Positions 27,250 to 38,049 of a stretch of DNA of 44,797 nucleotides are shown in pieces. Origin of the DNA: Chondrus crispus. Lineage: Eukaryota > Rhodophyta > Florideophyceae > Gigartinales > Gigartinaceae. Below the pieces are notes generated by a model, which was not told where the DNA came from, ran no database searches, and saw only the letters and a list, made by a program, of their open reading frames with translations. The position numbers and the translations under genes are program-made. How positions within the stretch are numbered: the stretch's first letter is position 1; each line of letters starts with the position of its first letter. The DNA is taken from positions 1 to 44,797 of the forward strand of contig NW_005179292.1 in the NCBI RefSeq assembly GCF_000350225.1, read 5' to 3'.

Positions 27250-28449
27250 TCAATAAACAGAGCTTGGGAGCTCCTTTCGAACAATCCATTGTTTCGGTTG
27301 AACGTTCAATCGGCCTGATTCAATTACGTCACGCAATACGGCCTGGTTCATCTTCTTTGTAAGACCGTCGGCTATGTTGTTAGAGCTTCTCATAAATCCA
27401 ATATCAGAAATGGTTTTATCCTTAAAGCCCTGTCGTGCGGAAGCAACGTCCAGCATCATTCGCTTCTCTGAGGTGCGAGATCCTTTGGAATTGATGTCGA
27501 AGAGGGATTTGCTGTCGGTGAAGAGATGCACAGGTACTCGCTTCGACAACGTCATGCCCATTTCATCAGCTAGTGTTGCTGCGACGTCAAAAAGATCGCT
27601 AAATGCAATCACTTCACCTGCCATTGATGACCTAGTCACTCTTAGAGAGTTGTACGATTCGAAATGTATGGGAACAGCGGAGCCTGTGTGGTATCCTAGG
27701 AAACCAATGTTGCCTAGCTGAGAAGAGAGATCTGAGTTATTTGTAAATGATGAATCCGAAAAAGCCAATGACCTTCAAGGTGTTCATGTCAAGTACCGGG
27801 ATCTTGAGTGAAACTAGATTGAGCACTGCGTATCGAGTAGCACGATTGAGTCGACGAATAAATTCATCCTTCTCTTTATCGAATTCCTCAGTGGTCACCT
27901 GGGCGAGTTGAGATATTTCAAAGCGGCAGCCTGCCCTCGTGTTGACCAACCAGGCAAGCCTCATTCTCATGGAACGGAAATGAGGAAAGGAAGCGTGGGG
28001 AGGCAGCCCCTCGAGCTTCTTTAGGTACGCATGTTGCTCTTGCGTAATGGTACCGTCCTTTGCGCGGCTAAGTGAAAAGCCAGTGAACATACAAGGTAAG
28101 CTTTGGTCCTCTGTTAGTTCGAATTTTTCGTTCGTCTTCTTGGAGAGATTATTGAACGAGGTGTCGCCGGCTCGAATGAGATCATCAAAATATCCTCCGG
28201 ATAGGCCCTTGAGCAATCCATCCTTCATTAGGATGTAAAGTGCTGGGTCAGACCGGAGAGCTTTCATCCCTAAAGTCTTCTATGTGAAATTTGTCCAAAG
28301 TGTCGTGCCAAATATCTCCCGACTCACATAGACCACATAAGGGTTTTACAAGTTGGACACATTGCGACGGATGTAGCTCAAACTCAGGGACGAGATTCCT
28401 TATGAATACTTCACGTGCCAAATGTTCAGCGGATTCGAGATATGCTTGG
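27250..28449 (-). pseudogene. Copia RT C-terminal part and RNase H
   Basis: From the nested insertion leftwards: QAYLESAEHLAREVFIRN, then LVKPLCGLCESGDIWHDTL and FHIEDF. After a frameshift near 28265 comes MKALRSDPALYILM and the RT active site GGYFDDLI (YxDD form). After a second frameshift near 27750 comes RNase H: FSDSSFTNN, SSMAGEVIAFSDLFD, HLFTDSKSLFDI, SEKRMMLDVASARQGF and FMRSSNNIADGLTK. The final VY-stop codons overlap, on the other strand, an AATAAA at 27252-27257. Confidence 0.9.
27252..27257 (+). terminator. AATAAA polyadenylation signal for the antisense frame
   Basis: AATAAA begins 21 bases after the antisense stop (27229-27231) and is made of the complement of the RNase H terminal codons. 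One stretch thus serves as coding end on one strand and possible poly(A) signal on the other. Confidence 0.4.
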
Positions 28450-28595
28450 CGAACTGTAGTGCAATGTGGGGCTCTACAGGGGGGTGGAAAGAAAGGAAAA
28501 TAATTGGATATGACAAGTAGTCCGGGTTGGGGGACACACGTGTGAATAATTGCACAGTTTTAATTTGTAATTCTTTTTTTTGTGAGGGGCTAGAG

Positions 28596-30456
28596 TTAAT
28601 TCCTCTCTATCCAGGAAAGCCCTTTTAGTTCGGGCTCTCCTTCCCCAACTAAGTACCGCAGTGTCTGAAGGGGTTTTCGAAGTATTCTAGCGCTCCATTC
28701 TTCTCTGTCTGTGAAGTGAGCTCTCCTTCGTGCTGAGCGGGCGGCGCATGTCAAATAATGAGAGACTGTGTCTTCTGCGTCACAGAGCCGGCAGGTTCTG
28801 TTTCCTAGCTTATGAATGGCCCTCAATGTTTGGAATAGGGCACAGCATCCATTATACATCTGGTTTAGGATGACTCGCGCCTTTCTTCTCGCCCAATTAC
28901 CCTGCATGTTGTCAGGGAGCTCGTTACCATAGTTGGCGGCCCTCCTCCTTGCTCGACGAATTGCCGCTTTGGCGTCGTGAAATTCGACAGCGACCGTGAG
29001 GTGTTCGCACAGTAGCGATTGGAGCGCCAGCTTCTCTAACTTGTCAGCTTGGTCGTTGCCTAGCAGCCCACAATGGGAGCTGATCCATACGATGTCAAGA
29101 GAACAGCTGGGATCACGAGTGAGTGTCGTGATGATTTACCGTAGTTCGTACAGTAGAGCGTTTATCTTGTCTTCCACACCCTGAGAGAGCATTGTATATT
29201 CTTTGACAGTCCACTATCCATCGGTGGTGCGTATTTTCGGTCAGGTTTCGCAAAACCTGGCCAAATGCACTGATTGCGGCTCTGAGTTCCGCGGAGAATG
29301 AGGTGCATATGACTCCCCCTGGCGCTTTGTGCTGTTCCGTAGAACCCGATCTATGGTCCCTTATGACATATCCGCTTCCACCCACATTGTGGAATTCGGG
29401 GACTTGGCAAACCAGCCTGTCTCCGTCCTCATCAACGACGTAGGTTCGGTCTGACTGCTGGTCAAAGTGTACAGCGTGAACATCCGTGTCATCGTAGTAA
29501 AGCACATGAGATGGTAGGGCGCCGTGAAGAGCGAGATACGTCGTGACGCAGTGAAGGCCTTCGATGTCTGGTCGCATAGGCGTTGAAGTTGCAGTGTACC
29601 ATTTCTCTTCCCATCGCACAGAGAGCGGCCAGTGCTGATCTTTGGGGTAGGGGGTGTCCGGCGTTCCAACAGATCCGTCCTTCCACAGTTCCACATCACA
29701 GTTCCGTAGCCTGGATAAAAGTTCCTCAGTCTTTTTTAAACGCGTTGTGTCCTCATCGGTCCTGGAGCGGTCTGTGTAGAAGAACTTAACTGTGTTGGGC
29801 AGGGGCTTCGATATGTTCTGTGTTGTCAGTGGCGGAAACGGAAGGCGTGCTAACGGGAGGATTCCTGTTTGCGCAAGTCTTGCCTCTCCCGTCTCCTTGG
29901 CAGTTGATCGATTGGTCCTGCACTTCTTTTCAATTCCAGTCATGCTAAGTAAAGATGACGGCTGTGGGACCCGCGCGTTTCTTTCGAGAAGTATTGCTGC
30001 TGCCTTTGCGGCCTTTTCGCGCAGAGAGTCCCTGTCGGTTAGCTCGCGGAGCCTTGCAATACTGGAGGGCTTACAGCAGCCTGTCTGTAGTCTAAGAGCG
30101 ACGTTTCGCGCGCGCTCCAATTTCTGTAGCGTGGTTGATGATGCGTGTGGTATCCAAGCGCTACAGGCGTAAGTAGCAACCGGTTCCAGGATGGCCTTTC
30201 TTGTCATACTCAGTATGCGTTCGTCTGCACCCTACGTTCGGCCAGAGAGTGAAGCGAGAATTTTGCGGCGTGATAGGTATTTTTCAGCAGTCTTCGTGGT
30301 ATGGAAGTTGAAGGTCAGTTTGGAGTCGATCGTTACTCCTAGAACTTTTGCGCTATGTGAGGCGTGAAACTCTGTGCCACAGACTTCGACCGTTAGGTTG
30401 AGGGGCTCCCAGCGCTTGTTTCCGAATGGTAGCAGAACAGTCTTATTTGGTTTCAT
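28596..30456 (-). pseudogene. LINE ORF2: thumb/connection, RNase H and C-terminal zinc motif
   Basis: The frame continues from the RT: MKPNKTVLLPFG, HSAKVLGVTIDSKLTF, a stop at 30234-30232, then MTRKAILEPVATYACSAW and LRELTDRDSLREKAAKAAAILLE. RNase H residues follow: SFSAELRAAISAF (Glu), RWIVDCQRIYNAL (Asp) and, after another stop at 29115-29113, WISSHCGLLGNDQADKLE (His and Asp). A frameshift leads to the terminal CRLCDAEDTVSHYLTC motif, a C-x2-C-x8-H-x4-C finger usual for LINE C-termini, ending at 28596. Confidence 0.8.
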
Positions 30457-30546
30457 CCTAATCCTAAGGTCTTTGCAGTATTGTTCGATACTTCGTGAAA
30501 TGTCTCTAAGCGCTGGAAAGCAATCATGGAAGCTTTTTCGAACGAC

Positions 30547-31662
30547 TCAAACCGATGTATCATCCGCAAACAGCGACAGTTTTCCCCCGGTCACTTTTTG
30601 GGGGAGGTGTAGAATATACGCATCCCAGAGGAGGCATGATAGCGAGCTTCCTTGCGGGAGTCCGTTTGGTAGCACTCCACTCTTGCTTTTGCTAGCTCCC
30701 CACCTGCAGTAGGTTCTGCGGTCTGTTAGAAATGCTCGTAGCCAAAGAAGAAGCTGTGGAGGGCAGTCGTGCCTCCCCAGTTTCGCTAGTAGGCCTTTGA
30801 TCGATACTCGATCGTACGCTCCGCTGAAGTCAAGCAAGAGAGCTATTCCCACCTCTTTCTTGTACATTGCTTGCGCAATGTCCTCTTTGAATGTACCCAT
30901 CTGTTCCTCGCATGACCGGTGTCTCCGAAATCCTGCCTGTTCGTGGGGTAGTATGCCCTGGACCCAGGGAGACAGGCGTGAAAGTACCAACCGTTCCATG
31001 CATCTCGCCAGCACGTTGGTAAGGCTAATGGGGCGAAACTCATTCTCCTTCCCCGGTTTCTCGATGGAAACCATCTCGGCCTTCCGCCGTGCGGCAGGGG
31101 TGACCCCTTTCGTGTAAGACCGGTTGTATAGGCGCAGCAATCGCTGCTTGGCAGTGTATGACAGTTCTTTCAAGAATCTTATTTGGATACGGTCTGGTCC
31201 CCCAATTTTCTTGGTCTTCATGCTGCGGATTACTGTGTCAAGTTCCCCGAAGCTAAAGGTATCCGGATGGGTCTGTTGTCTTGAGTTCTTTCCGTTATCC
31301 ATCTGTTTCCGGTCTTTGTTTCGATGCACAGTGTCTTTGTCCTTCGTCCTTGTGGTAGCAATGAAGTTTCGTAGGAATTGGTCGGCCTTCGTCCTGTCGG
31401 ACGCATTTGGGCCTCCCTTTAGGGTTCGTGGGGAGAATGGTTTACTACGCCTGTACATTCCCCTCAGTACCCGCCACAGAGTGTTGTTCCCATCTGTAGC
31501 TGACATCTTTCCCACCGTGTTCTTCCATGCGGTTGCCTTGGCTTGTCTAATCACCTGCTCTGTTGTATTCTGCTGTTCATCAAGCTTCTCCCTGTTGTGC
31601 TGTGTTCTGCTGTCGAGGAACTTTTCCCATGCTTGCTTTCGTTTACCAATAGCTTCGCTCAC
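30547..31662 (-). pseudogene. LINE ORF2 reverse transcriptase core
   Basis: A 371-codon open piece with the RT motifs in order: KIGGPDRIQIRFLKEL, RKAEMVSIEKPGKENEFRPI, SLTNVLARCMERLV, LPHEQAGFRRHRSCEEQM, ALLLDFSGAYDRVS, LPNGLPQGSSLSCLLWDAYI and the catalytic LFADDTSV. A TGA at 30549-30547 follows immediately, and the frame then goes on. Upstream, a TGA at 31674-31672 separates it in frame from the endonuclease (PW-stop-NNDVSEAIGKR, where a second Trp is expected). Confidence 0.9.
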
Positions 31663-31671
31663 ATCATTGTT

Positions 31672-32917
31672 TCACCACGGCACTTCTTTTGATCTTCTAC
31701 CCTTGGGAACACTTCTGTGGGCTGCGTTGAGAATTGCGGATGATAATATTTCGTTTTCCTTCTCAATGCTGCTGTGGGAGTCATCAGAGCGTATAATATG
31801 CTTGTCTAAAACTTTCCTGTACTTGTTCCAATCAACCTTGTCTAGCGCCCATCGTTTTGTACGTGGGGCTGAAATTGCTTTGTTAAGCTGGATGGTCGTG
31901 GAAACGATGTGATGGTCAGTCGTCGGAGTGTTATCTGCTTTCCACGTGCTCAGGCGCGACCACTGTCCCGAAGCGGCAGTTATGTCGATCGCTGAGGCGT
32001 TGGATGGGTCGTTCTTGCTAGTACGTGTTGCGGATCCGTCGTTTAGCACTTCGTAATGTGACTGGAGAATATGTTCTTCAAGTATATAGTCGTGCGGGCG
32101 CGATGTCCTGTGCACATTGGCTGGGTCCTACAGCATTAAAATCGCCTAGGACGATTCCGTCTTCAGGTAGCCTTGTGAACCAGGTCGTATCCGCTCGTAG
32201 CCACCCTGGGGCGGGGTAGACGTTTGAGATATTCATCAGTCCACGTGGTGTTCGCATTGTTACAGTGCAGAGTTGTACGCGTCCGGTGTTGTAGAATTCT
32301 CTCCGTGTTATCCGTGGACACAGAGATTCCCGAACGTATATGAGTACGCCTCCGTATCCGTCGTCGCGATCTTGTCGCGCTACGACGGTGAAGCATTGGA
32401 TCTGAGGAGCTGCGTCGCCGCCTTTGACATGGGTTTCCTGGAGGCAGGCGATATGTATCCCTCGTGTTGGGCACTGAATTGATACTTCTGCTGCGCGACG
32501 ACGTAGCACGCAAACGTTGAGCTGTAGTATCTCGAGAGTCTTGTCGGGGTCCTTGGTTCCTGGGTTGCGTGTTAGTCTGGATCCTGGCCAGCCAGAATGT
32601 CGTCGGTGGCCTCGGGAGGGCTGTGCGTGGCCGTGCGCCGCACTCTTTCGGTAGCGGTAGCGTGGTAATGGGCCTGGTTGAGCGCATGATCGTGGCCTTG
32701 GGGGACGGGAGGGGTGTCTGGGTGGCGGCGGCGGCGGGGGAGAGTCGGGCAGCTGTATCGCTTCGCGTAGGTCAGCTGGCGGTGCTGGGAGCGGTCGCCG
32801 CCGTCGTGTTCGTGTCGGTGTAATCATCTTTGTCCTAGAATTTTTGAAAATTGCTTCGTCGTTGGGGTCCGGGTTTGGGAACTCCTGAACCCGATCTGGG
32901 TGGGATCGGGTGCTCAA
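31672..32917 (-). pseudogene. LINE ORF2 APE-type endonuclease, frameshifted
   Basis: The first piece (32917-32078) has a Pro/Arg-rich N-terminus, then the endonuclease motifs LEILQLNV, ACLQETHVKGG, DGYGGVLIYVRE, MNISNVYPAPG and DGIVLGDFNAVGP. A frameshift near 32100 leads to 32115-31672 with AIDITAASGQWSRL and TPTTDHHIV, the C-terminal S/TDH motif. The fold nicks target DNA to prime reverse transcription (family knowledge). Confidence 0.88.
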
Positions 32918-33316
32918 AATTTCGCGACGGTTATCCGTCGCGACGGTTATCCGTCGACAGTCACACCACGGGAAGGCGTTGAGCTATCGTGACCCATTTT
33001 ATTTTATTTGGTAACTAGTTACTATTAATTTGGCTAACATTAGATTAGATCTTGGATCTAGCGCCGCGAGCTACTGTAGTGGCTCCGATGGGGCGATATA
33101 TACCTTAGCTCACTGGCCACCAAGTCAGTAAAGGTAACCCGAGTTGCCACAGTCTGATATCGCCTTGGTCGAAGTCCGTCTTTTACAAGACATTCCCTTC
33201 TACTACGTAGTAATCTGTACAGATTACTTTATCCTTTGCGCTTGGGGGTTCCCCTTCCTTTTTCTTTTATTTCCCTATCCTTTTCTATCTCTAATTCCAC
33301 ATATTTCCCTTATCTT

Positions 33317-33620
33317 GTGTTGGTACCTTCGGTATTGGTTGCGACCGAACCGGTGTACGTGTCCTTTCCATCGGGCGACACGTTAACATAGCGCTGCTAC
33401 TGTGACCTATTTCCGACGGAGACTGTTGCAACGACGTCTCCCTCGAAGGGCTTCACGTGTGTACAAATCAGTGTTGGTGCCATTGGCCTCGGTTGCGACC
33501 GAACCGGTGAAGGTGTCTCGAGCCATCGGGCGGCACATTGGTGTAGCGCTGCTACTTTTGTTTTATCCCGTCAGGCTGCGTTGCGACGCCCCCGTCGAAG
33601 GCCTTGTCGCGTTACGAGGT
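33317..33620 (+). repeat. Tandem duplication, 154-bp unit, two copies
   Basis: GTGTTGGTAC at 33317 and GTGTTGGTGC at 33471 begin two similar units sharing GGTTGCGACCGAACCGGTG, CATCGGGCG-CAC and TAGCGCTGCTAC. The copies are diverged. They lie in the right part of the nested LTR-like insertion, downstream of GATATATA. Confidence 0.65.
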
Positions 33621-33942
33621 CTCGAAGACGCTCAACGAGCTTTGGCCTTACACCCCAGTGGAACCGGGGTACCCTACGTACACGACCCCCCCCCCACACT
33701 CGTCGAGCAATACTCTTCGCAAGTCTCTGGCACACTCATTCCGGGCCGGGCTATTTCTCTGTGCCCCCATCAGGAATCCGAGCTACTACGAGTTGCAAGC
33801 TCGTTTAAATGGAGAAGGGAGAGTCGGACGCTCCGTAGCGCTGTGCCGTCGGCAGTTGTCGCTTTTATTCTTTTGTTGTTTTGTTGTTGTTGGACCATCT
33901 GTCCTCGGTCTCTGCCTGACAGGCGTATTGCACTACACGAAC

Positions 33943-35412
33943 ATCCGAAGTCCATCTGCCGAAGCCGTGTATCGCAGCTAGGGCAAGAAGTAGTCCGATG
34001 GATTGGGGCTGAAGGGTTGATGTGGTGTGTACCATCATGTGCTTGAACCGGTCTTGATGTCCCCCAATTACATATCTGGCCTTGTAATTGATCTTCCCGT
34101 CCTCAGTTGACTTAATAGCTAGTAAAATCGTCCAGGAAGGACGTTTCTGTCGGGAGGGATTTCCTCACGCAATATTACCTTAAAGGTACCGCGTTCCAGC
34201 AAATTTTTTATCTCCTGGCGCTTTACCTCGTCCATTTTCCTGGAGCGAGACCGAGGATCACCTTTGTCAAGAATTTCGGTGAGATAAACATCGTGCTCAT
34301 TAGGTGAGGAGAAGAAGTTGAGACCTTGACCTAACTCTGTGAAGAAGGAGTGTGCTAGAGTTTCTGATGCATGATAATGCTTCAATTGTGCTATAGCACT
34401 TGTATACATTAAACGGTCTAGCAGCTCCAACTCCTACATCCCAGATGAATACAAGCTTCTTTGTGTCGTCCACGGCAAGGACAGCAAAGGGTCCAAACCA
34501 TTCGCCTATGCGGTTGTCGACTTGCTTCTCCCTCCATACGAGCACTTGGTCTCCAGGTTTATAGACACGATCCGACGCTGATGGAGTAGAGTGTTTCAGA
34601 GCCCTCTTTACCCGTAGTTGAGCCATATGTTTCTCCATCTGAGTTCTTGAAAGATGTGCTGCTTTAGCCCGGCTCGCAAGAACAGCTCTTTCATTTAGGG
34701 TTTCTGACTCGGTATGTACCTTAGCGATTTCTCCAAAGACAAGAGCAGATGGAACAAGTCCTTCTGGGCCCAGGGTGTCATTTATGGCTTTGACTGATAA
34801 GGCCAAAGTGATATCGGGGTCAGAAGTCGAATGGTCCTTCATTATCTTCCGATAAGTTTTTCTGAGAGGTTGGTGGTATCGCTCACAGAGTCCAAGACTT
34901 GAGTGGGCTTCTATCCCAGTTCTATCCACTTCTACATTGCACATAGCACCAATATTGATGAAAAGCGGTCCAAATGCGCTTCCTTGATCGACGAGCATTC
35001 GGTTGGGTAGACCTGTGTAAATCGTTGCCCAACATTTGAGCATCGTCGCCCATAATGTCTTTGTTGAGACGTCCGGGAGGAATTGTGCTGCAGAAAAGTG
35101 CGTACCTTCATCTACAATATGCAAGACCGGTTTTCCATCGATGTACATGATATCTAACAGTATTCTCTCGTTGAAGGGGACATTCTCCGCTCCAAAAGAT
35201 ACCCTGAAACGTGATGGTGCGTTCTGAACCCTTTGACAAGGATCGCATCTCTTTACGAGGTCCTGCAACGTTGCCAGAGTGCCAGAGGTAGTTTCCTCCG
35301 GTGAAGAACGGCGGAGAAGATTGAAGAGCTTCTGAGCCGATGGATGAAAGAATTGTTTGTGTAATTTCAGAAGTTGTGCTCTGCTGAAGTGGATATTCGG
35401 TGGGAAGTACAT
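33943..35412 (-). pseudogene. Copia integrase and RT N-terminal part
   Basis: Integrase from 35412: zinc domain H-x4-H ... CDPC (HKQFFHPSAQKLF to CDPCQRV), then catalytic residues in LLDIMYIDG (D), MLVDQGSAFG (D) and AHSSLGLCERYHQPLR (E), and a C-terminal basic domain. A frameshift near 34400 leads to MDEVKRQEIKNLLERGTFKVI. Another frameshift leads to LAIKSTEDGKINYKARYVIG, MVHTTSTLQPQSIGLLLALAA and WTSDVR, the standard copia RT entry, cut at 33943 by the nested insertion. The integrase joins new copies into the genome. Confidence 0.9.
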
Positions 35413-35493
35413 CTTGGCAAAAACATGATTGCTTTTAGCACTGTACAGGGGTACAGAGCATTCACTGATGTAACCCGTCGTTCCGTTCTTAAA

Positions 35494-35976
35494 TTACATC
35501 CTTATCTGCTTTGTCAAACAATTCGTGACAGTGTCCGCGATGAGAGATTCTCGGTCCAAGATGTCCATCCCAAGTGGGGCTGGGATGTCAGTTTGGACGA
35601 CATCAAGTTGCACGTTGATAGGTGCCACACCAGAGGGTGTCTTAAGTGGTATTGTAATCTGTCCAAGCGACTCGAAGGTGCTTTCGGCAAAGCGGAAACG
35701 GTTCTGGAACGATGGCTTTGAGAGATTTGGAGATCTCAAGCCTTTTTGGGCGAATATCCAGTTCAGCTCTTTACGTCCTATGACAGATTTCGGTGCTCCA
35801 ATGTGAATGCAGAAGCTGTGATAACGGCAACGGTTATAGTTGCCATTCAAGTTCGTTGCGTGAATGTGAGTCGCATTTCCTTCGACTGGAGATTGTTTGC
35901 CCTTCGGATGAGTGGTGCGATGGGAAGCTGCCCATCGCGCTGGGCGACGATGTTGAGGCTGATTACTTCGTCGCAA
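35494..35976 (-). pseudogene. Copia aspartic protease region
   Basis: The frame shows CIHIGAPKSVIGRKEL, where the family has a D-T-G-type triad; the His-Ile-Gly suggests the active Asp is lost or lies in a shifted frame. Further on comes the flap and LGMDILD motif (IPAPLGMDILDRESL). A TAA at 35496-35494 is in frame with the integrase 24 codons upstream of its first Met, so protease and integrase were one polyprotein. Confidence 0.75.
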
Positions 35977-36149
35977 AGTTAAAAATGCTGCTCTTCGATG
36001 TGGGTGGCGTAATGGGCATGTCCCTCAGACATGTAAGAGGATAAGTGATGAGTGAACTATTCCTTATCTGCCTCTTCAACGGCAGCAGCATCCTGAACAA
36101 GATTCTCAGACGTTAATGAATCGAACAGGTAGACCTCGTCAGCCTGACG

Positions 36150-36214
36150 CAGACCCGCACGTTCACTTCAGTAAGAACCCTGAGGGTTCTTACTGAAGTG
36201 AACGTGCGGGTCTG
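36150..36214. repeat. Perfect 31-bp foldback inside the copia gag
   Basis: Positions 36150-36180 and 36184-36214 are perfect inverted copies around a 3-base centre (TGA). The repeated segment is gag coding sequence (HVHFSKNP). The frame is closed by a stop created at the fold (QGSY-stop) and resumes after it as LRQADEVYLFDSLTSE. Such palindromes arise by template switching during DNA or cDNA synthesis (inference). Confidence 0.9.
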
Positions 36215-37976
36215 TTTTTTCATTGTCGTGTGTCAAAATGTCTGGAGTATTCGTCAATTCAGGGGGCTCTTGAGTGAGTTCTCCCTCCAGACCTGCGACA
36301 AAGTCAGACATGACATGTACTGCCGATTCGCCATTGACCATCCGCTGACGCACCTGGTTCCGAATGGATCCGGCTTTGCATCGATGTCCCGGACGCCATG
36401 GAGCATGACATTTAGGACACTCGTTGCGACGTCTGCTCTCTTCGAAAGTACGATTTGGGGGAGAAGAAGCAGTACCTGGGCGACCAATATTCAATTGTTG
36501 TCCACCGTTGAATCCTCCTCGCGAGGGGTGCTTCTGCACATACTTTGGGTTACGGCCGTACTGTTGTACGAAATTGTCGTCTGCAAAAGAATGTAAGATA
36601 CCCGTAAGTCTCCTGGATACATCGAATATCTCTTCCTCAAGTTGCATGTGCTCACGGAGTGATGTGAGAAATCCATTGAATGAGTATTGCGCAGTGACAA
36701 TATTACTTATACGAGTCTTCGAACAAGAGTAGCCCAACACAGCGTTGCACAAGTATCCGATCTTATGCGGTTCAGGTCTAAAATGTGGAGGGCATTGGGG
36801 TGACATCTATTCGATCATGCTGACAACCTTAGTCAAGACTTCAGTGGATGAGGATAGCTCATGTTCTGACATTATACTGTTCATTCTAAACGTAGACAGA
36901 ATTCTATATACTTAGATTTGGCGAGCGTTGCTATTGAACTCTGTTACCATCCTCTCTGCCATCTCTTCAAAGGACGTATCTTCTCTAGCATTGTTGAAGA
37001 AGAATGTCCTTGCCGGTCCATTAAGAGTTTTAACAAAGTAGTCTGCATTTTGCGAAGTAGACAAGCGATGTTGACGAGCGCATATGTTGTAGTCGCAAAG
37101 TGTCATTTCGATTGATTGAGTCTGACCACCGGTGAAACGGTTATCCTTGAAGTGCTGAAACACATAGTTTGCCTTTCGAGTGACTTCTCTCTCATCTACC
37201 GAATACGGAAGAGAATATCCGACTCCGGGGGCAGCTATAGACGGTGGAACGGCACCATTTGTTTGATTACCATTCTGTATGCCCTGTTCTGCTACTGCAA
37301 CATTGATAGCTTGGTGATGATGAGTATGTTGGGAAGTTCTATTACCTCTAGGAGTGGTAATAACATTCGGTATCGAAGAAGGGTTGTCACCTGAATTGTC
37401 CCTATTGTCTGCTGGTACGACTTGTGGGGTTGCTTGGCCACATGCAGTTATAACTACTGGTGCTTCAGTTGCATGCAGATGCTGCAGCATCTGTCTGTCT
37501 TGAAAAAAGGTTAGGTGATCTTCGAGTACGACGATACGTTCCCACAGCGGCACGAATAGTATCATGACGATAACCCAAAAAGTGTGTGAACCAGTGAGTC
37601 ATGATCGAACGGTTGCCGGTATCACTCGAACTGAGTTCTAATGTGGTGCTTAAGCCGTCAGGAACATCACCAAATCCATAGAGAGTGGCATCCCGTAACC
37701 AAGCAAGAAGGAACAAAGGCGCCCGTAGTAGTTCCACTGTCAGAATGTCCTCAGGCGACGGCATCAAAATCTTCAGGGCGTCTTTCAATTCATCAACGGG
37801 GGCATAGTCAAACTCGTAGAACTTGCCGTTTCTTCGGCTATGGGATGCAGGTTGAGGGTGTAGAGAGCTACGTCTCGTAGCTGTTTTCCATGTTCAGTAG
37901 TGGGTTCTACTATAGTTGTGGAACGCTTGAGGCGCTGGTGCCGAGCACTTACTTGATCGCGAGTAGCGGCAGCCAT
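36168..37976 (-). pseudogene. gag: Copia gag, several frameshifts and stops
   Basis: Pieces in order: MAAATRDQVSARHQRLKR (37976-37785), a shift to AIKILMPSPED-like sequence (37788-37465), a shift to IVVLEDHLTFFQDRQMLQHL and the capsid part YVFQHFKDNRFTGGQ, ADYFVKTLNGPARTFFFNN, MAERMVTEFNS (37565-36912), then a stop and, in the same frame, YSFNGFLTSLREHMQLEEEIFDV. A nucleocapsid-like Cys/His cluster CPKCHAPWRPGHRCKAG follows (36806-36168). The C-terminus is interrupted by the 31-bp foldback. Confidence 0.75.
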
Positions 37977-38049
37977 AGTGGTGAACCACTAGGGAACAAG
38001 TAGATTCAAGGTAAACTTATGAGCGAAGATAAGTATCCGGAATCCGGAT

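Larger units (their letters stand above)
28575..32950 (-). mobile_element. Non-LTR retrotransposon (LINE) with APE endonuclease, RT and RNase H
   Basis: The domains read on the minus strand are endonuclease (32917-31672), RT (31662 to about 30232), RNase H (about 29400-28990) and a Cys/His C-terminal motif (28907-28596). Its 3' end shows an A-rich tail on the minus strand (ACAAAAAAAAGAATTAC at about 28567-28583). This domain set fits the I/Tad/R1-like supergroup with RNase H. No ORF1 was found, so it may be 5'-truncated. Exact ends and target duplication were not resolved. The GACGGTTATCCGTCG repeat at about 32926-32957 lies near the 5' side. Confidence 0.85.
28455..33937. mobile_element. 5483-bp insertion in the copia RT, TGTAGTGCAAT inverted ends, CGAAC duplication
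   Basis: The left end is TGTAGTGCAATG and the right end CGTATTGCACTACA, an 11-bp perfect inverted repeat. The flanks are CGAAC at 28450-28454 and 33938-33942. Removing the insertion and one CGAAC restores the copia frame (WTSDVR joined to QAYLES). TG...CA ends and a 5-bp duplication indicate an LTR. The most likely reading is a solo LTR of about 1 kb (28455 to about 28575 plus about 33000-33937, with GATATATA at 33095-33102) into which the LINE inserted. A different type of short-TIR element is not excluded. Confidence 0.8.
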
